A DNA stretch of 32,991 bases from Lachnospira sp. UBA2821 (GTDB lineage Bacteria; Bacillota; Clostridia; Lachnospirales; Lachnospiraceae), in the NCBI GenBank assembly GCA_002351535.1, contig DEGR01000013.1, positions 66,351-99,341 of the forward strand, read 5' to 3'. Position numbers and translations under genes: made by a program. Below the pieces are notes generated by a model that did no database searches, was not told the origin of the DNA, and was given only the letters and a program-made list of their open reading frames with translations. Positions 22,703 to 32,001 of the stretch are shown piece by piece (within the stretch, counting starts at the first letter, position 1; each line of letters starts with the position of its first letter).

Positions 22703-23656
22703 ATGAAGAAGGTAAGTATACTTATTCCATGTTATAATGAAGAAGATAATGTGGTACCGATGAGTGAAGCTATAACAAATCTTTTTGAAAATGAATTAAA
22801 ACAGTATGATTGGGAGTTGTTATTCATAGATAATGATTCACATGACAATACAAGACCGTTATTGAGAAAGATATGTGAAAATAATGTACATATAAAAGCA
22901 ATATTTAATGCTAAGAATTTTGGACAGTTTAATTCACCATATTATGGAATATTACAGACAACAGGTGACTGTACTATATCCATGGTGTGTGACTTTCAGG
23001 ATCCGATAGAACTTATACCTAAGTATCTTGAAGAGTGGGAGAATGGATATAAGATAGTAATCGGAATAAAGACCGGAAGTAAAGAGAGCAAAATAATGTA
23101 TGGTCTTCGAACACTGTATTATAAGATGATAAAGAAATTCTCTGATGTAGAACAGATAGAGCATTTTACCGGTTCAGGACTATATGACAGAAGTTTTGTA
23201 GAAGTATTAAGACAACTTGATGACCCTACACCATTCTTAAGAGGAATAGTAGCAGAACTGGGATACAAAAGAAAAGAGATAGAATATGTGCAACCTGAAA
23301 GAAGAGCCGGTAAGACGCATAATAACTGGTATAGTCTGTATGATGCTGCAATGCTCAGTTTTACATCGTATACAAAGATAGGACTCAGACTTTGCACATT
23401 CACAGGAATGTTTATTGGTGTGATTAGCACGATAATAGGAATAGTATATCTTATACTTAAATTATGTATGTGGGATAGATTTACTGCGGGATATGCTCCA
23501 ATGATGATAGGAATGTTCTTCTTGGGGGCGGTACAGTTATTCTTTTTAGGATTTATAGGTGAATATATACTTAGTATGAACCAAAGGATTATGAAGAGAC
23601 CGTTGGTTATTGAGGAAGAGAGGATAAACTTCTCTGAAGAAAATATTGATATTTAA
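22703..23656 (+). CDS. GtrB/DPM1-like polyprenol-phosphate glycosyltransferase (GT2)
   Basis: A 317-residue membrane-attached GT2 enzyme that probably moves a sugar from a nucleotide donor to a polyprenol phosphate on the inner face of the membrane. The catalytic domain (1-225) begins KVSILIPCYNEEDNV, carries a D-N-D-like site near 51 and DFQDP near 97, and has RGIVAELGYKR near 180, as in GtrB/DPM1 proteins. Two transmembrane helices follow (about 228-255 and 262-290). The lipid-linked sugar would be used outside by a GT-C protein such as that encoded at 25837-27903. ATG 22703 is supported by GGAG (22693-22696); an ATG at 22691 overlaps that site. Confidence 0.88.
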   Translation: MKKVSILIPCYNEEDNVVPMSEAITNLFENELKQYDWELLFIDNDSHDNTRPLLRKICENNVHIKAIFNAKNFGQFNSPYYGILQTTGDCTISMVCDFQDPIELIPKYLEEWENGYKIVIGIKTGSKESKIMYGLRTLYYKMIKKFSDVEQIEHFTGSGLYDRSFVEVLRQLDDPTPFLRGIVAELGYKRKEIEYVQPERRAGKTHNNWYSLYDAAMLSFTSYTKIGLRLCTFTGMFIGVISTIIGIVYLILKLCMWDRFTAGYAPMMIGMFFLGAVQLFFLGFIGEYILSMNQRIMKRPLVIEEERINFSEENIDI

Positions 23657-23698
23657 AAACAGACAATACTGATTGTAATAGGATAATGTGAGGAAAAA

Positions 23699-24670
23699 AT
23701 GAAGGTAAGTGTAATTATTCCTGTTTATAATAATGAGAAATATATTGAGAGATGTGTTAAAAGTGTCCTAGAACAGACATATCAAGATATAGAGCTAATT
23801 ATTGTTGACGATGGCTCTAGTGATTCAAGTGGAAAAATATGTGATAATTTGGCACAAATTGATTTAAGAATAAAAGTAATACACCAGGATAATGGCGGAG
23901 TATCAAAGGCGAGAAATGTAGGATTGGAAAATGCAACAGGGCAGTTAGTATCATTTATTGATTCGGATGATTGGATAGAAAGTGATTTATATAGTAGGGC
24001 AGTGTCAGAATTTGATAAGGATATTGATATCGTTGCATTTTGCGGTAGAAAAAAGTATCAAAATAAAGATGATAAGGGATATAGTACGATAAAAAAAGCA
24101 GAGTCTATTAGTAATATTGAAGCAATAAATAGAATGAATTATTCGCAAAATCTGGTGGCTGGTGTATGTTTGTTTATATATAGAAGAGAGATAATAGGCA
24201 ACAATCGTTTTCCGAGAGATGTGATTATAGGTGAGGATTATGCATTCAACATAAATGTTTTACTGGGAGCAAAAAGAGTGTATTTATTACCATATTGCGG
24301 TTACAATTATTTTCAAAGAAGTGATAGTGTTAGCTATAGGGGATATCAGGGAAAAAGCGATAAAATAATGTATAGTTATCAGGCAATGAAAAATTTGCAG
24401 ATAAACAAAGATAAAAGATTATGTAGGAGCGCCATTTCGTATTATGTATTACAGGTTATGGCTATTGTTATTTCTATGGTAAAAGCTGATGTTTATGATA
24501 GAAGTATGATAGTTTTAGTGCAGAATGAAGTTAGAAAAAACCTTAAGAGTTATATCTTTGATACAAAGAATAAATTTTATCATAGGTGTTGTGCTGTGTT
24601 GATTTCAATTCATTATAAAGCATTGATAATACCTTATAAAATTATCTTTGATAAACACAGGCAAGCATAA
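23699..24670 (+). CDS. Glycosyltransferase family 2
   Basis: A 323-residue cytoplasmic GT-A fold glycosyltransferase. The start VSVIIPVYNNEKYI, D-D-G-S-S-D near 39-44, the QDNGGVSKARN loop near 64-74 and D-S-D-D-W near 90-94 are the standard GT2 motifs for binding the nucleotide sugar and metal. EDYAFN near 180 is the usual catalytic-base region. The basic, aromatic C-terminus may touch the membrane. It adds one sugar to the growing repeat unit; which sugar cannot be told. It lies 42 bases after the preceding gene and 11 before the next. Confidence 0.9.
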   Translation: MKVSVIIPVYNNEKYIERCVKSVLEQTYQDIELIIVDDGSSDSSGKICDNLAQIDLRIKVIHQDNGGVSKARNVGLENATGQLVSFIDSDDWIESDLYSRAVSEFDKDIDIVAFCGRKKYQNKDDKGYSTIKKAESISNIEAINRMNYSQNLVAGVCLFIYRREIIGNNRFPRDVIIGEDYAFNINVLLGAKRVYLLPYCGYNYFQRSDSVSYRGYQGKSDKIMYSYQAMKNLQINKDKRLCRSAISYYVLQVMAIVISMVKADVYDRSMIVLVQNEVRKNLKSYIFDTKNKFYHRCCAVLISIHYKALIIPYKIIFDKHRQA

Positions 24671-24681
24671 CGGAGGAAAAT

Positions 24682-25806
24682 ATGAAAGTTATAGCATTTT
24701 ATTTACCACAATTCCATAAAACCAAGGAAAATGATGAATGGTGGGGAGAAGGGTTTACTGAGTGGGAAAACATGAAAAGGGCTAAAAGTCTTTTTGATGG
24801 TCATTACCAGCCACGTATACCTTTGGATGATAATTATTATGATTTGTTGGATGATACTGTGAAAAAGTGGCAAATTGATTTAGCAAAAGAAAATGGAATT
24901 TATGGTTTTTGCGTTTATCATTATTGGTTTGAGGGAAAACAGCTTTTACAAAAACCTATGGAACAGTATTTGGAAAACAAAGAACTAGATTTTCCATTTT
25001 GTTTTTCGTGGGCGAATGAAACATGGACAAATGCTTGGGCAACAGATGCAAAAAACAGAAAAGTGTTAGCACTGCAGACATATGGTGATGAAAAAGCATG
25101 GAAGAAGCATTTTGAATATTTATTACCATTTTTTAAAGATCAAAGATATATTAAGGTGGATGAAAAACCATTGTTTGTTATATATAGACCTGAAGAAATA
25201 AAATGCTTTAATGAAATGGTAGATTATTGGCAAGAATTAGCAAAAGAGAATGGATTAAAAGGATTGTGTATTGCATCACAACAACGTTTTTTTCCATTGG
25301 ATAAGAATACTGATAAAAGTAGGGTTGATTACATGATTGAATATCAGCCATCTTTTGCAAATTATGACTGTATTTCGAAACGTGAAATATGGATGCAAAA
25401 ATTGAGAATTCGCATTTTGGACATATATGAAAAAATGACAGGTAAGTCACTAAGAAATGGGTTTAAGAAATTAGAAAAGTCAGATTATGATATGAGATGG
25501 AAAAAGATACTTGAAAGGGAACCAATGAATGAAAAAATGATTCCGGGTGCATTTGTTGATTGGGATAATACACCAAGATATGCTTCTAAGGGAAGTGTAT
25601 TTATAGGCGCTTCACCAGAAAAGTTTAAATATTATTTTAAAAAACAAGTTTTCCATGCAAAGAATGATTACAAAAAAGACATGCTTTTTATTTTTGCATG
25701 GAATGAATGGGCTGAAGGGGGATATCTTGAACCTGATAAGAGAAATAAATATGCATATTTGGAGGCAATAAAAGAAAGTCTGACTGAGTTAAACGAGATG
25801 CCGTAG
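24682..25806 (+). CDS. WbsX-type glycosyltransferase
   Basis: A 374-residue protein of the WbsX family. The N-terminal KVIAFYLPQFH (2-12), W-W-G-E-G-F-T-E-W (20-28) and the HYQPRIP segment (about 42-48) are the family hallmark. FCFSWANETWTNAW near 110-123 and FAWNEWAEGGYLEPD near the C-terminus are also typical. WbsX domains occur in O-antigen, capsule and exopolysaccharide clusters, alone or fused to other transferases. Here it is a single-domain protein. Donor and acceptor cannot be deduced. Codon choice is more AT-rich than in the rfb genes, as in the rest of this block. Confidence 0.9.
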   Translation: MKVIAFYLPQFHKTKENDEWWGEGFTEWENMKRAKSLFDGHYQPRIPLDDNYYDLLDDTVKKWQIDLAKENGIYGFCVYHYWFEGKQLLQKPMEQYLENKELDFPFCFSWANETWTNAWATDAKNRKVLALQTYGDEKAWKKHFEYLLPFFKDQRYIKVDEKPLFVIYRPEEIKCFNEMVDYWQELAKENGLKGLCIASQQRFFPLDKNTDKSRVDYMIEYQPSFANYDCISKREIWMQKLRIRILDIYEKMTGKSLRNGFKKLEKSDYDMRWKKILEREPMNEKMIPGAFVDWDNTPRYASKGSVFIGASPEKFKYYFKKQVFHAKNDYKKDMLFIFAWNEWAEGGYLEPDKRNKYAYLEAIKESLTELNEMP

Positions 25807-25836
25807 GTTTATTGTAAATAGAAAGGACGTAGATTT

Positions 25837-27903
25837 TTGAAAACTATTAAGTTGAACAAAAATAAGTGGATAATAATACCATTGTTTTTTGGCATTTTTT
25901 ATTTATTGTTTGCAGAATTGTATGTAAGGAAGAGTCAAAATTACACAATGATACAGCAGATTACATTTATAACAATATTGTTGGGTGAATATATATATAT
26001 TATGCGGCTTGTAAAGCATAAAGCAAACATGTTACAAATGTTAATTTGTAATTCGATTTTGATTTTATTTTGGGATTTACATATTCTGTGCGGTAATATG
26101 AAAAATGAAAATGGAATCTTGTTTTTAATATCTACATTTGTTATTCATTTGTTATTTGTAATTTGTTTAGTTTCAGTTATTACTGAAAAAAGAAAAATTA
26201 GTTGGCATATTTATATAAAAAATAATTACTTTGTAATAATAATTAGTGTGGCAGTATTTATATTGTCTATTTTTTCAATAGACGCCTGGCTAAGTTCGGG
26301 AGCATTTGATTATTATAGTAATCTGGATGCTATTGTTAATAGATGGGATTTTAGTAATACTCCAATAGATAGACTAAAATTATGTGGACATTCAAGTCAG
26401 GCGTATTCTATGTTGTTATCTATAGGAGGTTATTTAACAGTAAAAAATAGTTTAATTGGTGCAAGAGTTATACAACTTTTAATGGCGTGTCTAACAATTT
26501 TTTGTCAGAGTAAAATAATAGAAAAAGTATTTTGTAATATACCATCATACATAAAAAAAATTTTATTAGTCACTTTTGCTTTTTCACCTCTTTTTTTTGG
26601 CTTAATACAGGAAATAAACACTGATTATGCAATGTTTTGTTTTTTTGTGTGGATGTTTTGTTGTAGACTATATTGTTTAAATGATTTGGAAATATTTTGT
26701 ATGTTTTTGCTTGTATTTTCAAAGGAGACAGGAGTTGTAATATATTTAGGATATTTATTAGGTACTTTTTTAAATGATTTAATTATTTTGGAAAAGACTA
26801 ATTTTAAAAATATAATTAAATTAATCTTTTCTAAAAGATATATTATGTATTGCCTTCCTGGATATATGTATTTATTATTTATGAGAATAAGTAGTGCAAA
26901 CATATGGGGAACTGCTACACAAGGAGAAGCATCTTCAATTAATGTATTTGGTTTTAACTTTTACTATATTGTTTTTAAAATAAAACAGTTATTGTCACCT
27001 AATTTCGGTTGGTTATGTTATTTATTTTTTGTAATCGTTCTTATTATTTATATTATTAATGGTATAATAAAACAAAAAAAAGTATTTTGTAAATTTAATA
27101 AATCATTTTATTTTGCCTTTGTATGTTCTTTTGTTGCATATTTATTAATGGATGTTTTATATATAACCTTTACAAATTATAGATATGGCATAATATGCGT
27201 TTTTTTTAGCAATATATGCTTAGGATTAGGAATTTCGTTAATATATAAATTGAATGTTAAAAAAAGATTCTTAATGATTTTAGATATATTTGTTATATAT
27301 ACTATGATTATTATTGGAATGTCTAATTTTTATACTATAGATAAAGTATTTAAATGTAGTAAATATACATACAATGTTGGAAAAGAGTATATGATAGGCG
27401 CACAGATGTTTTATATTGGCCCTAATGGAGAAATGGTAACGAATGAAAGTGTAGAGGGCTTTGCGACTGTAGGAATGGTGTATAACAAAGAATATCAACA
27501 ATTAGGAAAATTGATAAATAAGTTTTTTGACGATATAAATTATTCAAAAAATGACTTGATTATTGTTCCATATGCACATAGTGAGTATGCCTCTTATAGT
27601 AATTTTTTCGGTAGATCTGAAGAAAATGGATTAGAAAATATATATTGGAATTCAAAAACCAAAAAACTTAATATAAATCACACAAATATAAAAAATCTTT
27701 ACAAAAAAGAATATGAAAAGATGAATATTGCAACATTTAAAAATAAAGAGGATTTTTTAAAAATCAAAAATGATTACAAGAATATATATGTAATGGAATT
27801 ACCATACAACAAAGAAAATGGTTTTCAATATAGAACAATGGCATTAAGTAAAAAATCCTATTCTGGTTATACATATACTATAAATATGTATAAGTTGAAG
27901 TAA
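25837..27903 (+). CDS. Large polytopic membrane protein, GT-C-like glycosyltransferase candidate
   Basis: A 688-residue membrane protein with about 11-13 hydrophobic segments over residues 10-490, followed by a soluble tail of about 190 residues. An external loop after the fourth or fifth helix holds acidic and Arg residues (GAFDYYSN, then NRWDFSNTPIDR, about 160-185), as is common in GT-C enzymes that use polyprenol-linked sugars. I recognise no exact family. A role as GT-C transferase partnered with the GtrB-like enzyme, or as a polymerase, fits the setting. The start is a TTG preceded by GAAAGGACG; the next in-frame ATG would lose the first membrane helix. The gene is very AT-rich with many T-runs, which suggests recent transfer. 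Confidence 0.65.
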   Translation: MKTIKLNKNKWIIIPLFFGIFYLLFAELYVRKSQNYTMIQQITFITILLGEYIYIMRLVKHKANMLQMLICNSILILFWDLHILCGNMKNENGILFLISTFVIHLLFVICLVSVITEKRKISWHIYIKNNYFVIIISVAVFILSIFSIDAWLSSGAFDYYSNLDAIVNRWDFSNTPIDRLKLCGHSSQAYSMLLSIGGYLTVKNSLIGARVIQLLMACLTIFCQSKIIEKVFCNIPSYIKKILLVTFAFSPLFFGLIQEINTDYAMFCFFVWMFCCRLYCLNDLEIFCMFLLVFSKETGVVIYLGYLLGTFLNDLIILEKTNFKNIIKLIFSKRYIMYCLPGYMYLLFMRISSANIWGTATQGEASSINVFGFNFYYIVFKIKQLLSPNFGWLCYLFFVIVLIIYIINGIIKQKKVFCKFNKSFYFAFVCSFVAYLLMDVLYITFTNYRYGIICVFFSNICLGLGISLIYKLNVKKRFLMILDIFVIYTMIIIGMSNFYTIDKVFKCSKYTYNVGKEYMIGAQMFYIGPNGEMVTNESVEGFATVGMVYNKEYQQLGKLINKFFDDINYSKNDLIIVPYAHSEYASYSNFFGRSEENGLENIYWNSKTKKLNINHTNIKNLYKKEYEKMNIATFKNKEDFLKIKNDYKNIYVMELPYNKENGFQYRTMALSKKSYSGYTYTINMYKLK

Positions 27904-27921
27904 GATATAAAAGGAAAAAAC

Positions 27922-29418
27922 ATGAGAACACGTATAATTACTATTATTGCGAATCTAATATCATTTGGAATACAAATGTTTATAAGTCTGTTTATTACAC
28001 CTATAATTTTAGAGAAAATTGGAACGGAGGCTTATGGATTTATAGGATTAGCAAACGATTTTATAGTATATTTATCACTTATAACAACGATAATTAATTC
28101 TGTATCTGCTAGATTCATTACATTGTCTTGGTGTGAGAAGAAAAAAGAAAAGGCTGAGAAATATTTTAACTCTGTTATCGTAATGAATATCATTTTAATA
28201 ATGTTATTTATAATTATTGGATGTATATATATACCTAATATAACTTTCTTCTCAAACGTGCCATCAAATATAGTTAGTGATGTCAAATATACATTCTTAT
28301 TTACTTTAATTTCATATATAGTAAATGTTTATTTTTCAATTTATACAACTGCTCCATTTGTAAAGGATCGTTTGGATATACAAGGCTATAGAAATATTTT
28401 GCAATATTCTTTGAGGGGACTTTTTATAGTTGCTATTTTTACAATATTTGAGCCTAAAATTTATTTATATAGTATAGCTATGTTGAGTGTGTCAGTAATA
28501 ATAGCATTTTTCGATTATGAGATTTATAAAAAAATATTACCTGAGATAAAAATAGATTTGAAAAAGTTTAGTTTTGGTGCTGTAAAGGAATTGATAAGTT
28601 CTGGAGGAATGCTGGCTATATCAAATTTAAGCAGTGTTTTATTATCAGGGTTAGATTTGCTTATTGCAAACATTTCTTTGGGGGCATATATGATGGGAAT
28701 ACTATCAGCAGCAAAGACTATGCCAACTAATATTTCAAATGCAATAATAATAATAGGGTCAATATTCACACCAAGTTTTATTGCACTTTATTCTCAAAAT
28801 AATATTAATAGACTTGTTAAAGAAATAGACAATTCGATTAGGCTACTTACTTTGGTAATGTATGTACCATTAGTTGGGTTTATTATTTTTTCACCAGATT
28901 TTTATTTTTTATGGTTAGGCAGCAAAACTGTTGATGAAATAAAATTAATAATATTACTCTCTAATATAATAGTTTTTGAATGCTTTTTTAATTTAACCAC
29001 CTTTCCGTTAGCACAGTTAAGCTTGGTTACAAACAAATTAAAGTTACCTGTTATAGTAAGTTTTATACTAGGTGTTACTAATACAATTACAGTGATAGTA
29101 TTGCTTAATTTTACAAATTTGGGAGTGTATGCTATAGCTTCGGTAAGTACAATACTGTTAATAGTAAGATATGTGTTGTTTAATCCATGGTATGCAGCGA
29201 AAATGCTAGGAGTTAATAAAAGTACCTTTTTTGTTATGACATTTAAAAGATATATTATGTTACCAGTTATTTTCGTATTTATGTATTTGGTTAAGAGACT
29301 GATTGCTATAGAAAGTGTGACATGGGGAAAATTTATAATTAATATATTGATATGTGGTGTAATATCGTATATATTTATGGGATTATTATCAATTATAACT
29401 AATAGATTAAAAAATTGA
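27922..29418 (+). CDS. Wzx-type oligosaccharide flippase
   Basis: A 498-residue protein with 12-14 predicted transmembrane segments of the polysaccharide-biosynthesis/MOP exporter family. The N-terminal pattern is typical: FGIQMFISLFITPIIL, then G-T-E-A-Y-G-F-I-G-L-A near 34-44. It should flip lipid-linked repeat units to the outer face of the membrane. The start follows AAGGAAA and lies 18 bases after the previous gene. It is distinct from the MATE gene at 1895-3247, which belongs to a different branch of the same superfamily. The last bases touch the region before the pyruvyl transferase, suggesting coupled expression. Confidence 0.88.
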   Translation: MRTRIITIIANLISFGIQMFISLFITPIILEKIGTEAYGFIGLANDFIVYLSLITTIINSVSARFITLSWCEKKKEKAEKYFNSVIVMNIILIMLFIIIGCIYIPNITFFSNVPSNIVSDVKYTFLFTLISYIVNVYFSIYTTAPFVKDRLDIQGYRNILQYSLRGLFIVAIFTIFEPKIYLYSIAMLSVSVIIAFFDYEIYKKILPEIKIDLKKFSFGAVKELISSGGMLAISNLSSVLLSGLDLLIANISLGAYMMGILSAAKTMPTNISNAIIIIGSIFTPSFIALYSQNNINRLVKEIDNSIRLLTLVMYVPLVGFIIFSPDFYFLWLGSKTVDEIKLIILLSNIIVFECFFNLTTFPLAQLSLVTNKLKLPVIVSFILGVTNTITVIVLLNFTNLGVYAIASVSTILLIVRYVLFNPWYAAKMLGVNKSTFFVMTFKRYIMLPVIFVFMYLVKRLIAIESVTWGKFIINILICGVISYIFMGLLSIITNRLKN

Positions 29419-29441
29419 AATTGAAGAGAGGAATTATAGTT

Positions 29442-30611
29442 ATGAAGAAATATGAAAAAGTAGTTTTTTATTCGTATATTAATAGTGGGAATCACGGTTG
29501 TGAAGCTATATTTCGTTCTACATATGATATTTTGCAATTGAGCGATAATCGTAATTATATTTTTAGTGACAATATTGAATTAGATGAAAACATGGGATTA
29601 GGTAAAATGTGTAAGTTTAAAGAGATTCCATATGTTAAGCCACGCTCTCTTTTTCCATTATCCTCTTTATTTTCAAGGGCATTAAGAATTTTTAAAATAG
29701 ATAAAAATGCTTTCTGGAAATATAAGTATAGCAGGCATAAGAAGATATTTGATAATAACACTCTTTCGCTTTCAACAGGTGGCGACATATATTGTTATGG
29801 TGATAGTGATTGGTTAACTTTTTTAAATGATATGGCAAAGGAAAATGGTTCAAAAACAGTTTTGTGGGGATGTTCGATCGCTGAAAAATTTATAACTGAG
29901 GACATAGAGAAAGATTTAAAGAAATATGACTTAATTACTGTAAGAGAAAGCTATACATATAATAATTTGGTAAAAAGAGGCATTGTAGATAACGTAAAGC
30001 TTTTTCCAGATCCAGCATTTAAATTGAAAATGGAGAAAAATGATATAATAAAGTTTTGTGACAATAAGAAATATATAGGAATAAATTTAAGTAATCATGT
30101 TGTAAAGAGTGAGAAGATATATTATTTGTTTGTGGATTTGATTAAATATATTATTCATAAAAGTGATTATGATGTTGTGTTGATACCGCATGTTTTCTGG
30201 AAAGATGAAAATGATTTGGAGATATTGTCAAGGCTATATGAAGAGCTAGATAATCCTAGAATTCATTTGGTTGATAGAGAATATAGTTGTTTGAAATTAA
30301 AGTATATAATTTCTAAATGTTCTTTGTTTATGGGGGCTAGGACTCATTCGGTAATAGCTGCTTATTCGTCATGTGTTCCGGCAATTGCATTAAGTTATTC
30401 TATGAAATCAAGAGGTATAGCATATGACATTTTTGGAACAGAAGATAATATGGTATTTCAAGTTAGTGACAATACAGATGTATCGGAGATGATAGATATA
30501 TTTGAATATTTTAAAGATAATAATGATAAAATAAGAGAATTTTTATGTAAAAAAATACCGGAATATGTTGCAAAACTTGATGAAGAGCTAGAATTTATTG
30601 AAATGATTTAG
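29442..30611 (+). CDS. Polysaccharide pyruvyl transferase family protein
   Basis: A 389-residue enzyme of the CsaB/WcaK family, which transfers pyruvate from phosphoenolpyruvate to sugars as a ketal and so adds negative charge to cell-wall or capsular glycans. Landmarks are N-S-G-N-H-G-C-E-A near residue 14-22, STGGDIYCYGD near 107-117, TVRESYTY near 163, and the C-terminal GARTHSVIAAYSSCVPAIALSYSMKSRG with the conserved His of the active site. I start at ATG 29442 because AGAGAGG lies about ten bases before it. A TTG at 29415 overlaps the flippase gene and has no such site. It is followed by a nitroreductase-family gene, a pairing seen in other surface-polysaccharide clusters. Confidence 0.88.
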   Translation: MKKYEKVVFYSYINSGNHGCEAIFRSTYDILQLSDNRNYIFSDNIELDENMGLGKMCKFKEIPYVKPRSLFPLSSLFSRALRIFKIDKNAFWKYKYSRHKKIFDNNTLSLSTGGDIYCYGDSDWLTFLNDMAKENGSKTVLWGCSIAEKFITEDIEKDLKKYDLITVRESYTYNNLVKRGIVDNVKLFPDPAFKLKMEKNDIIKFCDNKKYIGINLSNHVVKSEKIYYLFVDLIKYIIHKSDYDVVLIPHVFWKDENDLEILSRLYEELDNPRIHLVDREYSCLKLKYIISKCSLFMGARTHSVIAAYSSCVPAIALSYSMKSRGIAYDIFGTEDNMVFQVSDNTDVSEMIDIFEYFKDNNDKIREFLCKKIPEYVAKLDEELEFIEMI

Positions 30612-30642
30612 AGTGTTGGTGTAACAAAATGGAGGGAATATG

Positions 30643-31632
30643 ATGATAAATATTAAACATATTATTGCAACAAAAATGCCAGCGGTTGTAAATGCAATTA
30701 ATTTTTATTATGATTACAGGCAGTACAACAAGTATAATTATGGTAATAAGAAAAATAAGAGTTTTAGTGCTTTTGAAGGCAAGATATATAGGCAGGCGCA
30801 TATAATTGAAAAAGGTTTATCATTGAGTGAGCCCAGACTGGGATTTGGATATGATAAGATATGTGTGTTGTTTGAATACTTAGATGAATATATAGAAAAA
30901 GGGTATTCAACGAATGAAACTGTTTTTCTAAATGCTTTAAATGTAATTGAAAAATATTTAAAATTTCATAAAGATAAACAGTTTTGCAATGACAAAGTTA
31001 AGATTGTTGAAACAAAATTGAAGTGTTATTCAGAATATATTGATAATGATTATGCTTGCGGAATAGAAAAGACAACGAGAAGAACTATAATGAATGAATG
31101 TAATAAAGATTTTGAAAGTCTGGTTATGAGCAGACATTCGATAAGGCAGTTTTCAAGTGAGAATATTACATTAGAAGAGATAAAAAGAGCTGTTAAGCTA
31201 GCAATACATGCACCTTCACAATGTAATAGGCAATCTGTAAAGGTTTATTGTAGTTGTGATAAAGTTAAAAAGGAAAAATTAGACAAAATTATTAATGGTA
31301 ATACCGGTTTTGCAAAGGATGTGAATAATTATTTAGTTATAACATCTAATATTTCGAGTTATACTAGTGCATATGAACGGAATCAGATGTATGTAGATGG
31401 CTCTTTATTTGCGATGTTGCTTATGTTAAGTTTGCATAGTTATGGAATTGGAAGCTGTGCCTTACAACATAGTGAAACGAAGGAGAAGAATTTGCAAGTA
31501 AAAAAGCTGTTATCTATTCCTGATAATGAGGTTGTTGTGATGTATTTAGCTATAGGAAAATACAAGGAAGAATTTGAGTATGCTTTATCAAAAAGAAAAA
31601 GCATAGATGAAGTATTAATAATTGAATGTTAA
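30643..31632 (+). CDS. Nitroreductase-family (FMN-dependent) protein in the polysaccharide cluster
   Basis: A 329-residue protein. The C-terminal half (about 160-329) is a nitroreductase/FMN-reductase-like domain: S-R-H-S-I-R-Q-F near 163-170, AIHAPSQCNRQ near 189-199, and GSLFAMLLMLSLHSYGIGSC near 250-269 for FMN and substrate contact. The N-terminal about 150 residues are helical and charged (GKIYRQAHIIEKGLSLSEPR) and are not part of the usual domain. Two adjacent ATGs exist at 30640 and 30643; I prefer 30643 because its spacing from GGAGG (30631-30635) is better. The substrate is unknown; such proteins in polysaccharide loci may act on a sugar or lipid intermediate. It is the last gene of the run. 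Confidence 0.8.
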   Translation: MINIKHIIATKMPAVVNAINFYYDYRQYNKYNYGNKKNKSFSAFEGKIYRQAHIIEKGLSLSEPRLGFGYDKICVLFEYLDEYIEKGYSTNETVFLNALNVIEKYLKFHKDKQFCNDKVKIVETKLKCYSEYIDNDYACGIEKTTRRTIMNECNKDFESLVMSRHSIRQFSSENITLEEIKRAVKLAIHAPSQCNRQSVKVYCSCDKVKKEKLDKIINGNTGFAKDVNNYLVITSNISSYTSAYERNQMYVDGSLFAMLLMLSLHSYGIGSCALQHSETKEKNLQVKKLLSIPDNEVVVMYLAIGKYKEEFEYALSKRKSIDEVLIIEC

Positions 31633-31702
31633 CTTCAATTGTAGGTACAACTAAACAAAAATCCGTTGCATATCAATTGTTAAAAATCTTGAAAATAAGC
31701 CC

Positions 31703-31738
31703 AAAACCTGCTTTTTTGATTGAAAAAATGCAGGTTTT
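31703..31738. repeat. Long terminator-like hairpin between the polysaccharide genes and the IS
   Basis: AAAACCTGC (31703-31711) pairs with GCAGGTTTT (31730-31738), and inside it TTTTTT (31712-31717) pairs with AAAAAA (31723-31728). It could stop transcripts leaving the polysaccharide operon, although no T-run follows it on the + strand. The 369-base spacer 31633-32001 holds only hairpins; I see no gene. Confidence 0.55.
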
Positions 31739-31814
31739 GTAAACGCCTCATAGTCAGTATATAGAATACTTTATGATTTTTTGAGAAAATAGACTTAACA
31801 TTTTATACCAGTCC

Positions 31815-31837
31815 AAAAAGTTTAGCCTAAACTTTTT
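31815..31837. repeat. Perfect 11-bp palindrome
   Basis: AAAAAGTTTAG, a central C, and CTAAACTTTTT. It could act as a bidirectional terminator or as part of the insertion-element end. Confidence 0.65.
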
Positions 31838-31847
31838 AGACAGTATG

Positions 31848-31877
31848 GATGTTTAAGTTTATGAAATCTTAAACATC
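31848..31877. repeat. Perfect 10-bp inverted repeat
   Basis: GATGTTTAAG (31848-31857) and CTTAAACATC (31868-31877) with a 10-base loop, eleven bases after the preceding palindrome. It is one of a series of hairpins before istB. Confidence 0.65.
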
Positions 31878-31932
31878 ACAAGTAGCACGCAGCTGTCGCA
31901 TTCGTGAATGGGCTGCAATGGTGGATATTCTT

Positions 31933-31983
31933 GTGCGATGAAATCGCACTTCCGGAAATTTGGAAATCAGATGTCCGGAAGTG
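31933..31983. repeat. Nested inverted repeats downstream of istB
   Basis: GTGCGAT/ATCGCAC (31933-31939 with 31943-31949) overlaps a 10-bp pair CACTTCCGGA/TCCGGAAGTG (31947-31956 with 31974-31983). The two stems share bases 31947-31949, so they are alternatives. A further GCGAG/CTCGC hairpin at 31996-32009 carries the istB stop codon. Hairpin-rich ends next to the last gene are common in insertion sequences. Confidence 0.6.
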
Positions 31984-32001
31984 GAAATCATCTATGCGAG
32001 T

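Noticed and set aside
28902..29537. 211-codon open frame on the - strand opposite the flippase and pyruvyl transferase genes
   Set aside because: It lies antisense to well-supported genes in AT-rich DNA, has a low-complexity Ile/Asn/Thr-rich product and no ribosome site or family motif.
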